Shown here: in pieces, positions 11,101 to 23,003 of the stretch
Numbering within the stretch: the first letter of the stretch is position 1
How the letters are laid out: each line of letters starts with the position of its first letter
DNA from: Sorghum bicolor
Lineage: Eukaryota; Streptophyta; Magnoliopsida; Poales; Poaceae
Direction: 5' to 3'
Length of the DNA stretch: 64,000 nt
Assembly: GCF_000003195.3 (NCBI RefSeq)
Contig: NC_012878.2
Span: 43,111,821 to 43,175,820 of the forward strand
Translations under genes and position numbers: made by a program
The notes under the pieces: generated by a model
What the model was told of the DNA's origin: nothing
Databases searched by the model: none
The model's input: the letters and a program-made list of their open reading frames with translations, nothing else

Positions 11101-11538
11101 GAGAGTCGACAACTTTAGTACCAAAAGGCCACTCAGCGCCTTGCCGATAGAGCTGCTCATGCTCAGCTTTCAGAGGAGGTGATGAAGGTAAAGCATCTTG
11201 CTGATGAGAAGCATAAGAGCATCGGCATTCTGAAATCCTCTAGAGACATGCTGAAGCAAAAGATCTCCGACCTATCGGCGAAAAGAGAAGCCCTGTTGAC
11301 AGAACTTAAACAAGTGGAAGAAGTTCTATCCCAAGCTCAACAGGAAGAAAGCCAGCTACCTGAAGCGATCAAGACTCGTGAACAGGAGCAAAACATCCAT
11401 GCTCGCAAGGCACTGCAGATGAAGAAGAAGCTGAAGCCAGTGGAGGGCTCTGCCGATGAAGACATCAGAGTGATAGAAGAAGCCGACCAAATTCGTCTGC
11501 ATGCTATATCAGCTATCCAAGCCTTGCTGAATGTATGA
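8112..11538 (+). pseudogene. Antisense extra gene: plant mobile domain plus coiled-coil protein
   Basis: This gene runs opposite to gag-pol, between pol and the 3' LTR, as in other Tat elements with antisense extra ORFs. A possible 5' exon (to about 8219, donor GAG/GTCAGT) is split from its promoter by the Copia. The main exon (8337-9777) encodes a plant mobile domain (aminotransferase-like family): WKDAFRSWPSPSKGW, then FWSDMLNAFVFGHGPASPTL, then GGPWWFINMWLSVH. Several small exons follow with plausible GT-AG borders (about 9871-10071, 10259-10601 and 10680-10745), rich in Pro/Gln/Glu. A C-terminal coiled coil (10853-11538) ends at TGA. Damage seen: the first codon of the main frame is TTG in place of an expected ATG (MADKI-like), TAG stands at 9775-9777 before the next exon, and TAG is in frame at 11116-11118. 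Confidence 0.72.
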
Positions 11539-11781
11539 ACTCTTCATCAGTGGCGTGTCTTGCTTTTCTCTTTTGAAAGCTCCTGATTCTTTTGGTCTAG
11601 CCGATAGGACTGTTATCGGCATCTTTTAAAACATTGAGTCCGGCCCCGGATACACTTTAATCCAACCGAAAGGAATGTTATCGGCACTTAAACTTTCATG
11701 CGTCAATCCATATGCTAGGATAATATTTCTTTAAGTATTTGTCATTCAATGCCCTGGGAAATTCAACTCCTTTGAGAGTTT

Positions 11782-14708
11782 CTAAAATAAGGCATTGCCA
11801 GGAGCAGACCGATTTATCCGATAGGGACCCTCCCAATTGGGAGACCACTTCCCAAATTTTGAACTTTTAGTCCCGATCGGTAAGATTAGTTTCCATACTA
11901 AGTCTCCATTGGTAAACTCCTTAGTCTTTACCTTCTTATCATACCATCTGACAACTCTCTTTTTATTTTCTTCTATACTCATCAAAGCCTTCAACCGATG
12001 CCCTGTTAAATCATCCAACTCGTCTTTTATCAAAGTAGCATAGTCATCAGCAGTCAATTGATCTTGAAAAGATAGTCGCCTAGATCCAGTCTTAATTTCC
12101 CAAGGTAGTACTGCATCATGTCCATACACCAATTGATAAGGTGATGAAAACATGGTACCCTGATCGGTAGTGATCGTTTAAGGAATACCAAATTGGTAAA
12201 TAATATGCTCCTTTACAAAATCAATCATATTGGCCGATGTGACTTTCTTCAAAGGAATAGCTTCAACCCACTTGGTGAAATAATCAGTAGCAACCAGGAT
12301 GAACTTGTGCCCTTTGTTAGAAGGTGGATAAATCTGGCCGATCAAATCAATAGCCCATCCCTGGAACGGCCAAGGTTTAATAATGGGATTCATAGCCGAT
12401 GCGGGCGCCCTCTGAATATTACCAAAGTTCTGACATCCTTGACACCCTTTGAAATACTTAAAACAGTCCTCTTGAAATACTTAAAACAATCCTCAAGTAT
12501 AGTTGGCCAATAATACCCATTTTTTCTGATCATCCATTTCATCTTAAAAGCCGACTCATGTGCTCCACACACTCCTTCATGGATTCTCCCATCAAACTTT
12601 TAGCTTCATCCTTACCTAAGCACTTGAGAAGAACTCCAACGATCGTTCGATAATATAATTCATCTTCGAGGAGCAGATACTTGGTAGCTTGAAACCGAAC
12701 ACGCCTCTCAACCTTCTTAGATGGATTCCTTAAATAATCAATGATTTCTTTTCTCCAATCATCGGCATTGATTGCCGATAACGTGTTCAATATGGGTTGA
12801 TACCCCGAGGCATGCTGAGCCAACCGATTAGCCTCCTCATTATGTAACCGAGGAACATGCTCTAATCGGAAATCCTTGAATTCCTTTAATAGTCGCATAC
12901 TCTTTTCATAATAGGCTATCAAGACCTCGCTTCGGCATTCATAGCTTCTAGCCAATTGATTTATAACCAGCATAGAATCCCCGAAGACTTCAACAGCATC
13001 AGCATGAACTTCTCTTAACAATTCCAAGCCCTTGATCAAAGCTTGATACTCGGCTTGATTATTCGTTGACGTGGCAACAATCGGCAAAGAGAACTCATAC
13101 TTCCTTCCCTGAGGGGAAATTAACACTATGCCGATTCCTGCCCCCCGGTCACACGTGGATCCATCAAAGAAGAGTGTCCAAGGCACAATTTCCAAAGTTT
13201 CCACTTCGCCGCGATGTTGAGTCACAAAATCGGCCATTGATTCGTAACGTAGATCAAATTCTGACAGCGCCAAAATCCACTTACCGATTCTACCACTCAT
13301 AATCGGCATAGATAGAATATATCGGACCACATCATCTTGCATATAACAGTGCATTCGGCCGATAGCAAATAGTGCCTCAACTTAGTGCAAGAAAAATATA
13401 GGCATAAACATAATTTTTAATGGCTGAATACCTGGTCTCAGCATCAATTAATCTTCTACTTAAATAATAAATCACACGCTCCTTCCCTTCAAATTCTTGA
13501 ATCAAAGCCGAACCGATGACCATCCCATCGGTAGACAAATATAATCTGAAGGGCTTTCCTTGCTGAGGTGGAATCAAGACTGGAGGATTTGTCAAATAAT
13601 TCTTGATTTCATCTAGGGCCAACTGCTGCTCTTCTCCCCATATAAATTCCTAATCGGCTTTCAATTTAAGTAAAGGACTGAAAGCACGAATTTTACCAGA
13701 TAAATTGGAAATAAATCGCCTAATAAAATTTATTTTGCCGATCAGAGATTGGAGTTCAGTTTTGTTGGTAGGAGCAACTATTTTGTTAATAGCATCGATA
13801 GATCTCCAGCTAATTTCAATTCCCCTTTGATGCACCATGAAACCAAGAAACTGCCCTACCGATACGCCAAATGCACACTTGTTAGGGTTCATCTTTAAAC
13901 CATGCTTCCTTATGCACTCCAACAGTTTTCGCAGATCGGTAAGATGCTTTGTGAAATCCTCAGACTTAACCACCACATCATCAATGTAAATTTCTACCAG
14001 CTTGCCGATGAATTCATGAAAGATAAAATTCATAGCCCTTTGATAGGTAGCACCAGCATTTTTCAATCCAAAGGTCATGACTATCCATTCAAACAACCCA
14101 ACGTGACCAGGACATCTAAATGCTGTCTTTGGAATATCTTCTTCAGCCATGAATATTTGATTATATCATGCATTGCCATCCATAAAGCTTATGATCCGAT
14201 GCCCAGCCGCAGCGTCAACTAGTAAATCGGCAACCGGCATCGGGTAACCATCCATCGGCGTAGCTTTATTGAGATTCTTGAAATCAATGCAAACTCGAAG
14301 CTTCCCATTTTTCTTGTAAACTAGAACAACATTGGAAATCCACTAGGCATATCGACACTGTCGAATAAATTTACCTGCGATAAGTTTGGTTATTTCGGCC
14401 TTAATATCAGGAAGAATATTAGGATTACATCGGCGAGCTGGTTGCTGATGTGGCCGAAATCCAGATTTGATAGGTAACCGATGTTCAACAATCGATCGGT
14501 CTAAACCAGACATCTCAGTATAATCCCAAGCAAAGCAATCTTTATATTCCTTTAACAAATTGGTTAACTGTTGCTTACACTCAGAATTTAACTTCGCGCT
14601 AATAAAAGTAGGTCTAGGCTTATCTCCATTACCTATATCTACCTCTACTAAATCATCGGCCGATGTAAACCCCTGGCCTAATTTTCCATCATCGGCAAAC
14701 CTATCCAT
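11782..14708 (-). pseudogene. Pol (RT, RNase H, second RNase H, integrase), degraded
   Basis: The start overlaps the gag-protease stop as TAATG (14710-14706). RT follows: VVLVYKKNGKLR region at about 14330, FGLKNAGATYQRAMN at 14080, and the catalytic YIDDVVV at 13990. The tethered RNase H is at 13377-13622 and a second, archaeal-type RNase H (LFFDGSTCDRGAGIG) is near 13170. The integrase core (WPFQGWAIDLIGQIY, later TTDQGTMF) is at 12150-12380. Breaks include TAG at 14345-14343, TGA at 14153-14151, TAG at 13652-13650, a frame change near 13380 and TAA at 12180-12178. Right after DQGTMF the sequence jumps to SPYQLVYGHDAVLP, so the part of the core that should carry the catalytic Glu is missing. 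The element cannot be autonomous. Confidence 0.88.
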
Positions 14709-17700
14709 TAAAACTCCTCATCAAAACCGACTGCTTGGATCGGTGGAATCTCATAATCAGCAACTTTGAGGAAATCCTTTTTCCAAATCTCTCCCGAGAT
14801 ACACCTGGTCCTTTCATAAGTGTCTGCCTCTGCCGATGCGATGACATAAGAAGAATCTCCCGGGACAATCTCAATTTTGTCACCTACCCACTGAACCAAG
14901 CATTGGTGCATTGTTGATGGGATACAACAATTGGCATGGATCCAATCTCTCCCTAGCAGCAGATTATAAGCACCCTTTCCACTGATTACGAAGAAAGTTG
15001 TCGGCAAAGTCTTGCTGCTGATGGTCAACTCCACGCATATTGCCCCCTTAACTGGAGACACATTTCCTTCAAAGTCTTTTAGCATCATATCGGTCTTGGT
15101 CAAATCTTGATCTCCTTTCCCAAGCTTCCGATAGACTGCGTACAGCATAATATTGATGGCAGCCCCACCATCAACAAGTATCTTGGTCATCGGCTGCCCA
15201 TCAACTTTTCCTTTGACAAACAGAGCTTTAAGATGCTGCCTTTCATTGTCGGCAGGCTTTTCAAAGATAGCCGTCATCGGATCTAGAGCCAACTGAGCTA
15301 TCTGGTGTGAAAAATCCAGATCCTCATCATCACTGGATGGTGGAAGGAACTCCATCGGCAACGTAAATACCATGTTAACACTTGCCGATGGTCCTTTTCC
15401 TTTTGGATTCGGCTGCTGCTGATCTCCAGATTTGCCAGAATTCTCTCCCTTGATCAAATCTTCTCGTCTTTCGCGATGCAGCCTCCTTTTCTGTGTCCTA
15501 GTCAACCCCTCTGGACACCACGGAGGAAGTTGTAGCTGCATTGCCGATGGGCGATGAGTTTCTCTTGACTCCACTCGATAGGTGTTAGCATCTCTACAAA
15601 ATACGAATTCATCGGGAACTCGTGCATTGGCCATCTCCTCAAATTCTTCTTGGTTCCTGGGAAAATATCCGACACGATCACCAAGCCTATCGTGCACACT
15701 GAGTCTGTCCCCCAGCCGGTCATGAACTGAAGCTCTTCCCCTAATCGGCCCGTTAAATCGCCGATCATCATTTTGATAGTGCTGATCATGTCTGCCATAC
15801 CTATCATAACCATTGCACTCAGGACAATCTCTAAAAGTAGGCAATTTAATATTTTGCTCCCAGCAATGGATAAAGAACGGGCAGTTCCAGTGGTCCTTGT
15901 GTCGATTCCACTTTTGTCGGCGCCTATCTTCTTCCCAATGATAATCCTCCTGTTGGCGTCGATACCGATCTTCTCGTTGCTGCCAGGTCTCCTGATGTCT
16001 TCTATGAGTTATCACAATACCAGATCGGGGAGGTCTTCCTGAGTTAGTCCCTTCCTGGATCAAACCTTTTCCTTTAGCATTGGCAGCAGTAATCTGATGC
16101 TGAGGATCCACCGATGCACTTCTCTCAGCTGCTTCTGACGTCAATACCTTGGTCTTTCCCTTAGCATCCAACATATTTGTTGGGAAAGGATGCTGATCAA
16201 TCTTCATTGGCTTCTGAGCTTTGGAATTGTCAAACTTGATCCTCCCAGATTCTATAGCCGATTGCAGTTGTTTCCTGAAAACCTTGCACTCGTTTGTGCC
16301 ATGAGATGTTGCATTGTGCCACTTGCAATATTTCATCTTTTTTAATTCCTTAGCCGATGGAATTACATGATTGGGCGACAATTTGATCTGCCCTTCCTGA
16401 AGTAGAAAGTCAAATATTCTGTCGGCCTTGGTAATGTCAAATGCAAACTTCTCTGGCTCTTTATGCCCAAAAGGGCAAGACATCGGCTTCTTATTCTTCA
16501 CCCATTCTGCCAAGCCGATGACTAGTTCCTCATCAGAATCTGAGCTTGCTACCTCATCAACAAATGACACCTTTTTATTCCATGCTGTCTTGGGCTCAAA
16601 GGGTTTGATATCTTGGTCGGAAATCCTCTGCACCAAGTGACTCAGACTTTCGAACTCTTGAGAAGCATACTTGTCTTTGATGTGCGGCAACAATCCCTGG
16701 AAAGCCAAATCGGCTAGTTGCCGATCATCCAAGATTAAACTATAGCATTTATTCTTAACTTCTCGCAACCTCTGCACAAAGCTTTCAACCGATTCATCAT
16801 TGCGTTGCTTCAATCTGACTAAATCGGTAATCTTCTTCTCATGGACTCCAGAAAAGAAGTATTTGTGGAATTGCTTCTCCAGATCGGCCCAAGTAATTAA
16901 TGAGTTGGGAGGTAACGATATAAACCAAGTAAAAGTCGATCCAGACAAAGATGACGAGAACAAATGAACCCATAACTCGTCTCTGTTAGCAGCTTCGCCA
17001 CATTGAATGATGAACCTGTTGACATGCTCCATAGTCGATGTATCATCCTGATCAGAAAACTTAGTGAAATCTGGTACCTTGTACTGATTTGGAAGTGGGA
17101 TTAAATCATATGCAGGAGGATACGGTGTCCGATAAGAGTAAGTGTTGACTTTGGGATTTATCCCAAATTGGTCTCTCATCACTTCAGCTATCTTATCGGC
17201 CCAATAAGCATCGGCGTCTTGCCGATGAGGCGGTCGTGGATCTGGCACCTGCTGATATACTTCCACGTGTCTCTGCGGTGCACGATCTGCATGAAACATT
17301 GGGTTAACCATCTGACCACCAATCTGCTGACCAAGATTCATCGGCTGGTTAATCAACCCTTGATTCTGAAACCCAGGTTGGATTTGTCCTTGTTGAAACC
17401 CTGAAGCCTGATGATTCTGCTGAAGCATCTGTGGAAAGACTGGCTGTCCTGTCCACCCACTATTAGCATTCATCGGCGTAAACCCTGCCGATGGCTGAAA
17501 ATTGGGCATCATCATTGAATTGACATACCCTGGCTGAGTGTCACACCCTGGCTTTTAAAATAAGACCAGAGTCGTCATATGTGTGCCCAGGAAGTCCACA
17601 CATACAACAAAGAATAGAAATATAAAAAACAATGTTATATATAGCGGAAAAATATATTTATATTAACACTTACAAACATCAGAGTACGCGGAAACAGTAG

Positions 17701-18095
17701 CTAAACTTCTTAGGCTCCAATGTTCTCAGGGATGGTTGACTGGGGGCTCCGTACGCCAAGCACTTCTGATAAGCTTCTAGAAAACTCCATAGCCTCGGTG
17801 TCCTTCTTCTGAGCAGCACTTTACTACACACTGGGGTGTGGGGGAAATAGCAAGGGTGAGTTCATGTCGAACTCAACAAGTACAGGCGGAAAGTATAATG
17901 ACATGCAAGGCTTAATCAAAGGAAAAGCTGACACTGTTTGCCTGCAGGTGAGCTTTTTAGTTGGTAAACTTTCATTACAACTTTATTATTAAACCTATTA
18001 CTAGTTGTGAGTAGAGCATCCCAACCCTTATTTAGATGAAGGTTAATTAGCAATATTATTAGTCATCATTATAATTACTATTATTATTAAGATCA

Positions 18096-18234
18096 CCGAG
18101 GTAGCAACCTCGGATAGTAACTCAGGGTAGCAACCCCAATAAGGTCATGGGATAGCAATCCCAACTAAGAACACAGGATAGCAATCCTGCCAACACGGAA
18201 TAGTCATTCCGCCAAAGCACGAGGTAGCAACCTC
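18096..18234. repeat. Array of six mini-hairpins with a conserved loop
   Basis: Consecutive stem-loops start at 18096, 18125, 18148, 18174, 18196 and 18221, about 25 bp apart. Each has a TAGCAA-type loop (TAGTCA in the fifth). The stems differ but stay paired: GAGG/CCTC, GGG/CCC, GGGA/TCCC, AGGA/TCCT, GGAA/TTCC, GAGG/CCTC. They lie within the solo LTR. Confidence 0.85.
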
Positions 18235-20660
18235 AACCAAGTTTCGCCTCCAAGTATCCAGTGAATCCAATTTGCTCATCAAGTGAGGGTCTGGGCCGCT
18301 CGTGACCGTGAGCACGGCTGATATATCAGTTTTACACTCTGCAGAGGTGTGCACTTTCACTCCAAGTCGTGATTCCCATTCGCCTGGGGTCGCGACTCCC
18401 CAAAACACTACCGAGGTGAGCAGGCAGGGTTTCACTAATAGGATGCCACTCGCAAGTTTTCGCCAGGGCGCTCGACAGTCGATACCCATAGCCATGGCGT
18501 ACCGAGCAGCCGCTAACTTAATATTCATTACCCAAGCTACTTCCTCACGCCTACCCGGAAAGTAACACCCTACTAGTGGAGGTCCTGCTAATTAGTCAAG
18601 CCAGAGCCATATAGCTTGGAGCTACACTGTAAGTCCCAGGGGGTCGCTCCCTAACTAAGTCCTTACGGAGAGCAGAGACGGGTATGCCCGGCAACCGGAC
18701 CACCAACAGTACCCGATCCCCCTTTCCTCAACCAACCACGATGCTCGCAAGCACCGCAACATCTCCATCACCGAAGTGACCATTGTTCATCATTTAATCA
18801 TTAATCATCATTGAAGAATTTATTAAGCAAGGTCATTAGTTTTATTATTATATAGATTAGATGAGTAGAGCAACTAAGCATATCTACTGTTTACTATACT
18901 ACCCATGTATAAACCCAGGTATACAAGGAATATAGTAGAAGACTAGTCATGTCCTTAGGGTTTATAGTATTAAGACACATGCAATGGAAAGTAAATGTAT
19001 TTAAAGTTCATAGGTACAATATGATCCAAGGGTGCCTGCACTTGCCTTTATTCCCAGTGTATAACTGCTCAGAAATCTTTGGCTTCTTTCTTCTGATCTC
19101 CAACTTCTGCTTTGACTGTCGGTCCTCAGCTCCTGGTCTTCACTGTTCACGAACCACACATCTTCTACTCGAAGCAAACAAGCAACACAAACAGACAAAC
19201 AAACAATCACGACTAAGAACAAACAACAATTAAAAGAAAAGCTTAGAAAGAGAGCGTACTAAACGACACGACTGGTTGCTACGATCGTGACAGCGCAAGA
19301 ACGATTGAGAATGGAGCTATCGTTAAACGGACCCGACTTTCGAGGTTCAAAGTGTAACGGAGAAGACAACTATACGCTGGTCGTATTTTATTTAATAAAA
19401 GAAGGTGATAGACTTTCCAAAGAAATACCTCAAAGTTGAATTGACCAAATTATAAAGAATTATAAAAGCTGGAGTTAAACTTTTAGTCATAATCTAATTA
19501 CAAACCATTCTACAACACTTAAGTCCCTTTACTATTTATAATTAGAAAACAAGGAATTTGTGACATAAGTTATACAAAGCATTTATGAAATAAGATTAGA
19601 TTAAGTAGATCACAACTAAAAAGGTATTTATGTTGGTATTAATAACATTAATATTTGCTTATGTAAAACCAAAGTTATAAATATAAATTATTTTTTTATA
19701 GATTAAGAGGCATTTAGGTAAACATCAATCATCTTATATTTATGGTGAAAACCTAAATGGTCAAACGAGATAACTATTACTACTAAAGCGTAGTTTACAT
19801 CGATACGAAACTAACGCGACAAGAACGGGCTCAATCGGAATTAATACGCGGATTCTATGGCCAAAACTAGGTCAGTGGCAAAACTGTGATAAAGCATAAC
19901 GTATTTTAAATAATTAAAAACTGAATTTTAAAAGCATAAAGAACTAAATAAATAAATACTAACGGCGTCAGGGGCTAGACTGCAAGAATCAGGACCTATA
20001 TCCAATTACTTTTGAACTAAAGCGGACCGCGGGTAAATTTCTTCAGAACTCAAGGCCTTTTCTGCAAAATGACCGGAGTCAACGCGGGTGACCGGCTCGG
20101 CCGGCCACGTGGCGGCGCGTGAGAGGCCCGGTCTACGGGCCCTGCTGTGGACCGAGGCGCGGGCGGTGGACCGCGGGTCCACGGTGGACCGTGGCCGGGA
20201 CCGGGCGGGCGCGCGCGGCGGCGGGGCTGGCCGCGGCGGCGCCATTGCTGGCCTCACGGCGAGCTTGCTGCGCAGCGCTATGGGGCACGAGAAATGACGG
20301 CGAGGGCATGGGCGCGGTCGGTGCGTCGAGCCGAACGCGGCGCGAGCATCGGTCGCGGCAGCAGACGGCCGGAACGAGGGAGTCACGCGGCGGCGGCGGC
20401 AAGCCTCTCCGGCGAAGTCGGGCGCATGAACATGAGGTAGAGAAAAGGCGCCGAGGGTATCTACATGCTCGTCGCGACCTTGCGAACACGAGACGACACT
20501 CACCTTGGCGGTTGCGGCGGCGAGACGACGGGAACGACGGCGGCGCGGACGCGGTGACGTCGGTGGCGGCGCTGCGAGCTTCGTGCTAGGGTTTCGGGTC
20601 GTGGGCGGCGCGGAGTGGCTGCTTGGGCTCGCAGGGGGGCGCGGAGCGGCTGCGGCGGCC

Positions 20661-20666
20661 TTTATA
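20661..20666 (-). promoter_or_regulatory. Candidate TATA box of the solo LTR
   Basis: On the minus strand TATAAA sits between GC-rich flanks (GGCC on both sides), a plausible LTR promoter about 770 bp from the LTR's own 5' end. Inferred from the motif only. Confidence 0.4.
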
Positions 20667-22255
20667 GGCCACGGGGAACATCGGGGTGCGCGCATAGGGT
20701 TGGATCGGGCGGCAGCGGACGCGTCCGCGTGATGCGGGCGAGAGGTTGGGGAAGACCCTGCCCTGACAGGTGGGGCCCACAGCTCAGCGGCTCGGGCGCG
20801 ATGCAGCGGGGGCTGCCGAGTGGGACCCGCATGGCAGCGGCTGTGCGCGGGGGAAGGCGGGCTTGCGCGGCTGCTGGGCCAAGGCCCAAGAGCGGTTGCG
20901 CGAGGAGGGGGGGAAAAGATGGGCCGAGGGAGGGGTGGCCGGCCCAGAAGGAGAGAAAGCTTTTTTTCTTTTTATAAAAAATTGATTTCTAAACCATTTT
21001 ACTAAACCAATTTTAAAACCCTTTTTAATTCATAATTTGAGATTATTTAGGAGCTTGTTTTCTTTACTACTTTTAGAAACAAAGCACATTTTCTTAGTAA
21101 CACCTTTTTAAATTTTTTTTACTCAAATATAAATTAGTTTTCAAAAAAAAGGACTTTTAGTGTTTTATTTTTTCGAAAACCGAAAGGACCTAATCGTGGC
21201 TTGTTGGAAATTTTGTAATTCATTTTTGTCACACAAGCCAAACAAAGATAGGGCACAAAGCACACAATAACAAAACAAAACACCCTTCACTTAACTTTAT
21301 AAAAGTTTTAAAATTCCACATTTTTATCTCTTTATGAATTCAATAATTAAATGAATCTTGGAATATTTTAGAAAATTTTTAAATACTTATTTAATTTAGT
21401 GTTTTTCCAAAATTAAAAATTTTGGAGTGTTATACTGAGTCATAAACCTCTCCTGCATTGGCATTGAATCTACTGATGCGTTAGGCATTTGGAACGTTGG
21501 GGCTTGAGAATTCCCAGTGTAAGGTCTTGCAGTAGTAGTCGTAGTATACTAGGGACTCTGATTCATCGGCAGATTTGGCAGTGCCGATGCCATAGGAGCC
21601 TTGCCTGTCACGTCAGCCGTTTGAGATGTTCCAAGAGTCTTCAACGTCATCTCTGGGGGCATGCCATAACCCCACCAGTTGGGAGGAACAGATCCCGACA
21701 TTGCTGATGCCAATAGATCTGTCGCAAGCTTGATTTGCTTGTCTGATGTTGATGGATTGGCCATCATTGATGTAGATTGCACATCAGTGACCCCTAATGT
21801 GCTTGGAGGAGAAGTAGCTTCTACACCCGCAGCAGCCGTTATAGCCGATGGAGCTGTGACCACTGGTGACCCTGGCTGATGATGGGCAGGACCCACATAA
21901 TTCGGTGGTAATTGACCTTCCTTGAAAGTTCTGGCCACCGCATTAAAAACCGTGTTGGACAGTACACCAGCTTGATTGATCAAGGCACGATTAATAGCAC
22001 TATCAACCATATCTTGAAGTCTTCTAGGATTGGCTTCAAAAGTAACCTGCCGAGGTGCCGGCAATGCTTCCTTTTGGATTACCTCGCCGCTCCTGTTGAT
22101 GCTGAAGGATTTCAAACATTGTTGCTTGTAGTCCTACATGGCTTTTGCAATAGCTTGCTTCTGCTCATCTCTGAGATTGGCTTCCGTCACGGGGATGACG
22201 TTATCCAATTCGAACTCGGTATTCGCCATGTTGATCTTGATCTTGAATCTGTCCC

Positions 22256-22275
22256 ACTGGGCGTGCCAAAAGATG
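22256..22275 (-). promoter_or_regulatory. Primer binding site
   Basis: Immediately inside the 5' LTR the minus strand reads TTTGGCACGCCCAGTGGGAC after two spacer bases. Position and the TGGCACGC start fit the primer binding site of Tat-like elements. The complementary tRNA was not identified here. Confidence 0.7.
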
Positions 22276-23003
22276 TGTTGATGCAAAACTGATCTGCAAT
22301 CACAAAGGGCTAATAACCGATTTAAACGTTAAGGCGTGCCAGCCGATTTGACCTTACAATCGACAAAGGTAGTAACTCGACCACTTTGGTCCCGACAACA
22401 GCGATGCGCCCGGATGTCACGGCCAAGAGGTGATCACGCGGAACTTGAGAACGCGCCGAGTTTCACTCGACGAATTCCTAAGAACTCGTATTAAAAGGAA
22501 AATATGACGAAGTCGTCGAAAAAGTAGATGCTGGAATATGAGTAAAAACTTGTGTTTGATTGATTGATAGATATCTTGATTACAAGGCCCTAGGGTCTAC
22601 ATTTATACCCCGCTCAAAGAGCTACAATCAGACACGACTAGGACTCAAATTCCAAATTAAACGGAACCCACATACAAAACGAATTCTAATGACTAAGAAA
22701 AACATTAAACTACCCCCTCGTAACCGATCGTGACACTGCCACGGATCAATCGGCAACTTCTATGCTTTTCTTCAGAATCATCGGCAGACCACCTGTCATA
22801 GCCATCGGCAAACATCGGCACTGATCATCGGTACGAACACATCACCACCTCTGGACTTTGTCACTTTTAGTTATTTCCCCATCAGCAACCGCCTCCATCG
22901 GCAACTTCCCTGTAGACTAATTACCGTTGCTTCACCTGCCGATCTATACTTTACTAATCTCATGTACGCGCCCAAAGATACGTGTCCAAAAACGGTGTCA
23001 ACA
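22276..23003 (-). repeat. 5' LTR of the Tat-type Gypsy
   Basis: This is the right-hand copy and the 5' LTR in element orientation. It is 728 bp, the same length as its partner, which indicates no indels of net effect since insertion. It carries several copies of the words ATCGGC and GCCGAT that recur throughout the element. Confidence 0.92.

Larger units (their letters stand above)
17539..21434 (-). mobile_element. Solo LTR (3896 bp) of a Tekay/Del-like Gypsy
   Basis: Inserted in gag of the Tat-type element with the 5-bp duplication CTGAG (17534-17538 and 21435-21439). In its own orientation it starts TATAACACTCC (probably TG mutated to TA) and ends GGGTGTGACA. No gag-pol or second LTR lies inside, so it is a recombined single LTR. 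The minus strand contains GTTGAGTTCGACATGAACTC, a feature resembling the stretch before the end of the LTR at 61079-64000. A GC-rich part (20080-20960) gives long but low-complexity open frames that are not genes. Assignment to the Tekay/Del lineage is by resemblance of these features only. Confidence 0.82.
14708..22229 (-). pseudogene. Gag-protease polyprotein of the Tat-type Gypsy (interrupted)
   Basis: The frame begins at the ATG at 22229 (MANTEFELDNV). Two in-frame TAG codons break it (22136-22134 and 21551-21549). The solo LTR at 17539-21434 splits it, and the frame resumes as an open 935-codon stretch from 17515 to 14708. The retrotransposon gag domain lies about 125-320 residues into that stretch (WADLEKQFHKYFF, then SLILDDRQLADLAFQGL). 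A charged, arginine-rich region follows, with a C2HC-like CKWHNATSHGTNEC. The aspartic protease near the C-terminus reads ILVDGGAAINIM then LLLGRDW. DGGA in place of DSGA is usual in this lineage. Removing one CTGAG copy keeps the frame across the insertion. Confidence 0.88.
3204..23003 (-). mobile_element. Tat-type Ty3/Gypsy LTR retrotransposon with nested insertions
   Basis: Two 728-bp LTRs (3204-3931 and 22276-23003) begin TGTTGATGC and end GTGTCAACA on the plus strand. They are flanked by the perfect 5-bp duplication AGTCT (3199-3203 and 23004-23008). Gag, protease, RT, RNase H and integrase lie on the minus strand, so the 5' LTR is the right one. A second RNase H domain after the RT/RNase H, a DGGA protease motif and an antisense extra gene all fit the Tat lineage (RIRE2/Grande-like). 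By eye the LTRs differ at about 27 of 728 positions. A Copia element and a solo LTR are nested inside; subtracting them leaves about 12.2 kb. Confidence 0.93.

Noticed and set aside
18096..18234. CRISPR-like array because of regular spacing
   Set aside because: The conserved part is only a 6-base loop, the flanks vary as paired stems, and the sequence is plant LTR DNA.
20006..20980. Several long frames on both strands, up to 229 codons
   Set aside because: Extreme GC content and Ala/Arg/Pro-rich products in all frames; the region is the GC-rich part of a solo LTR.
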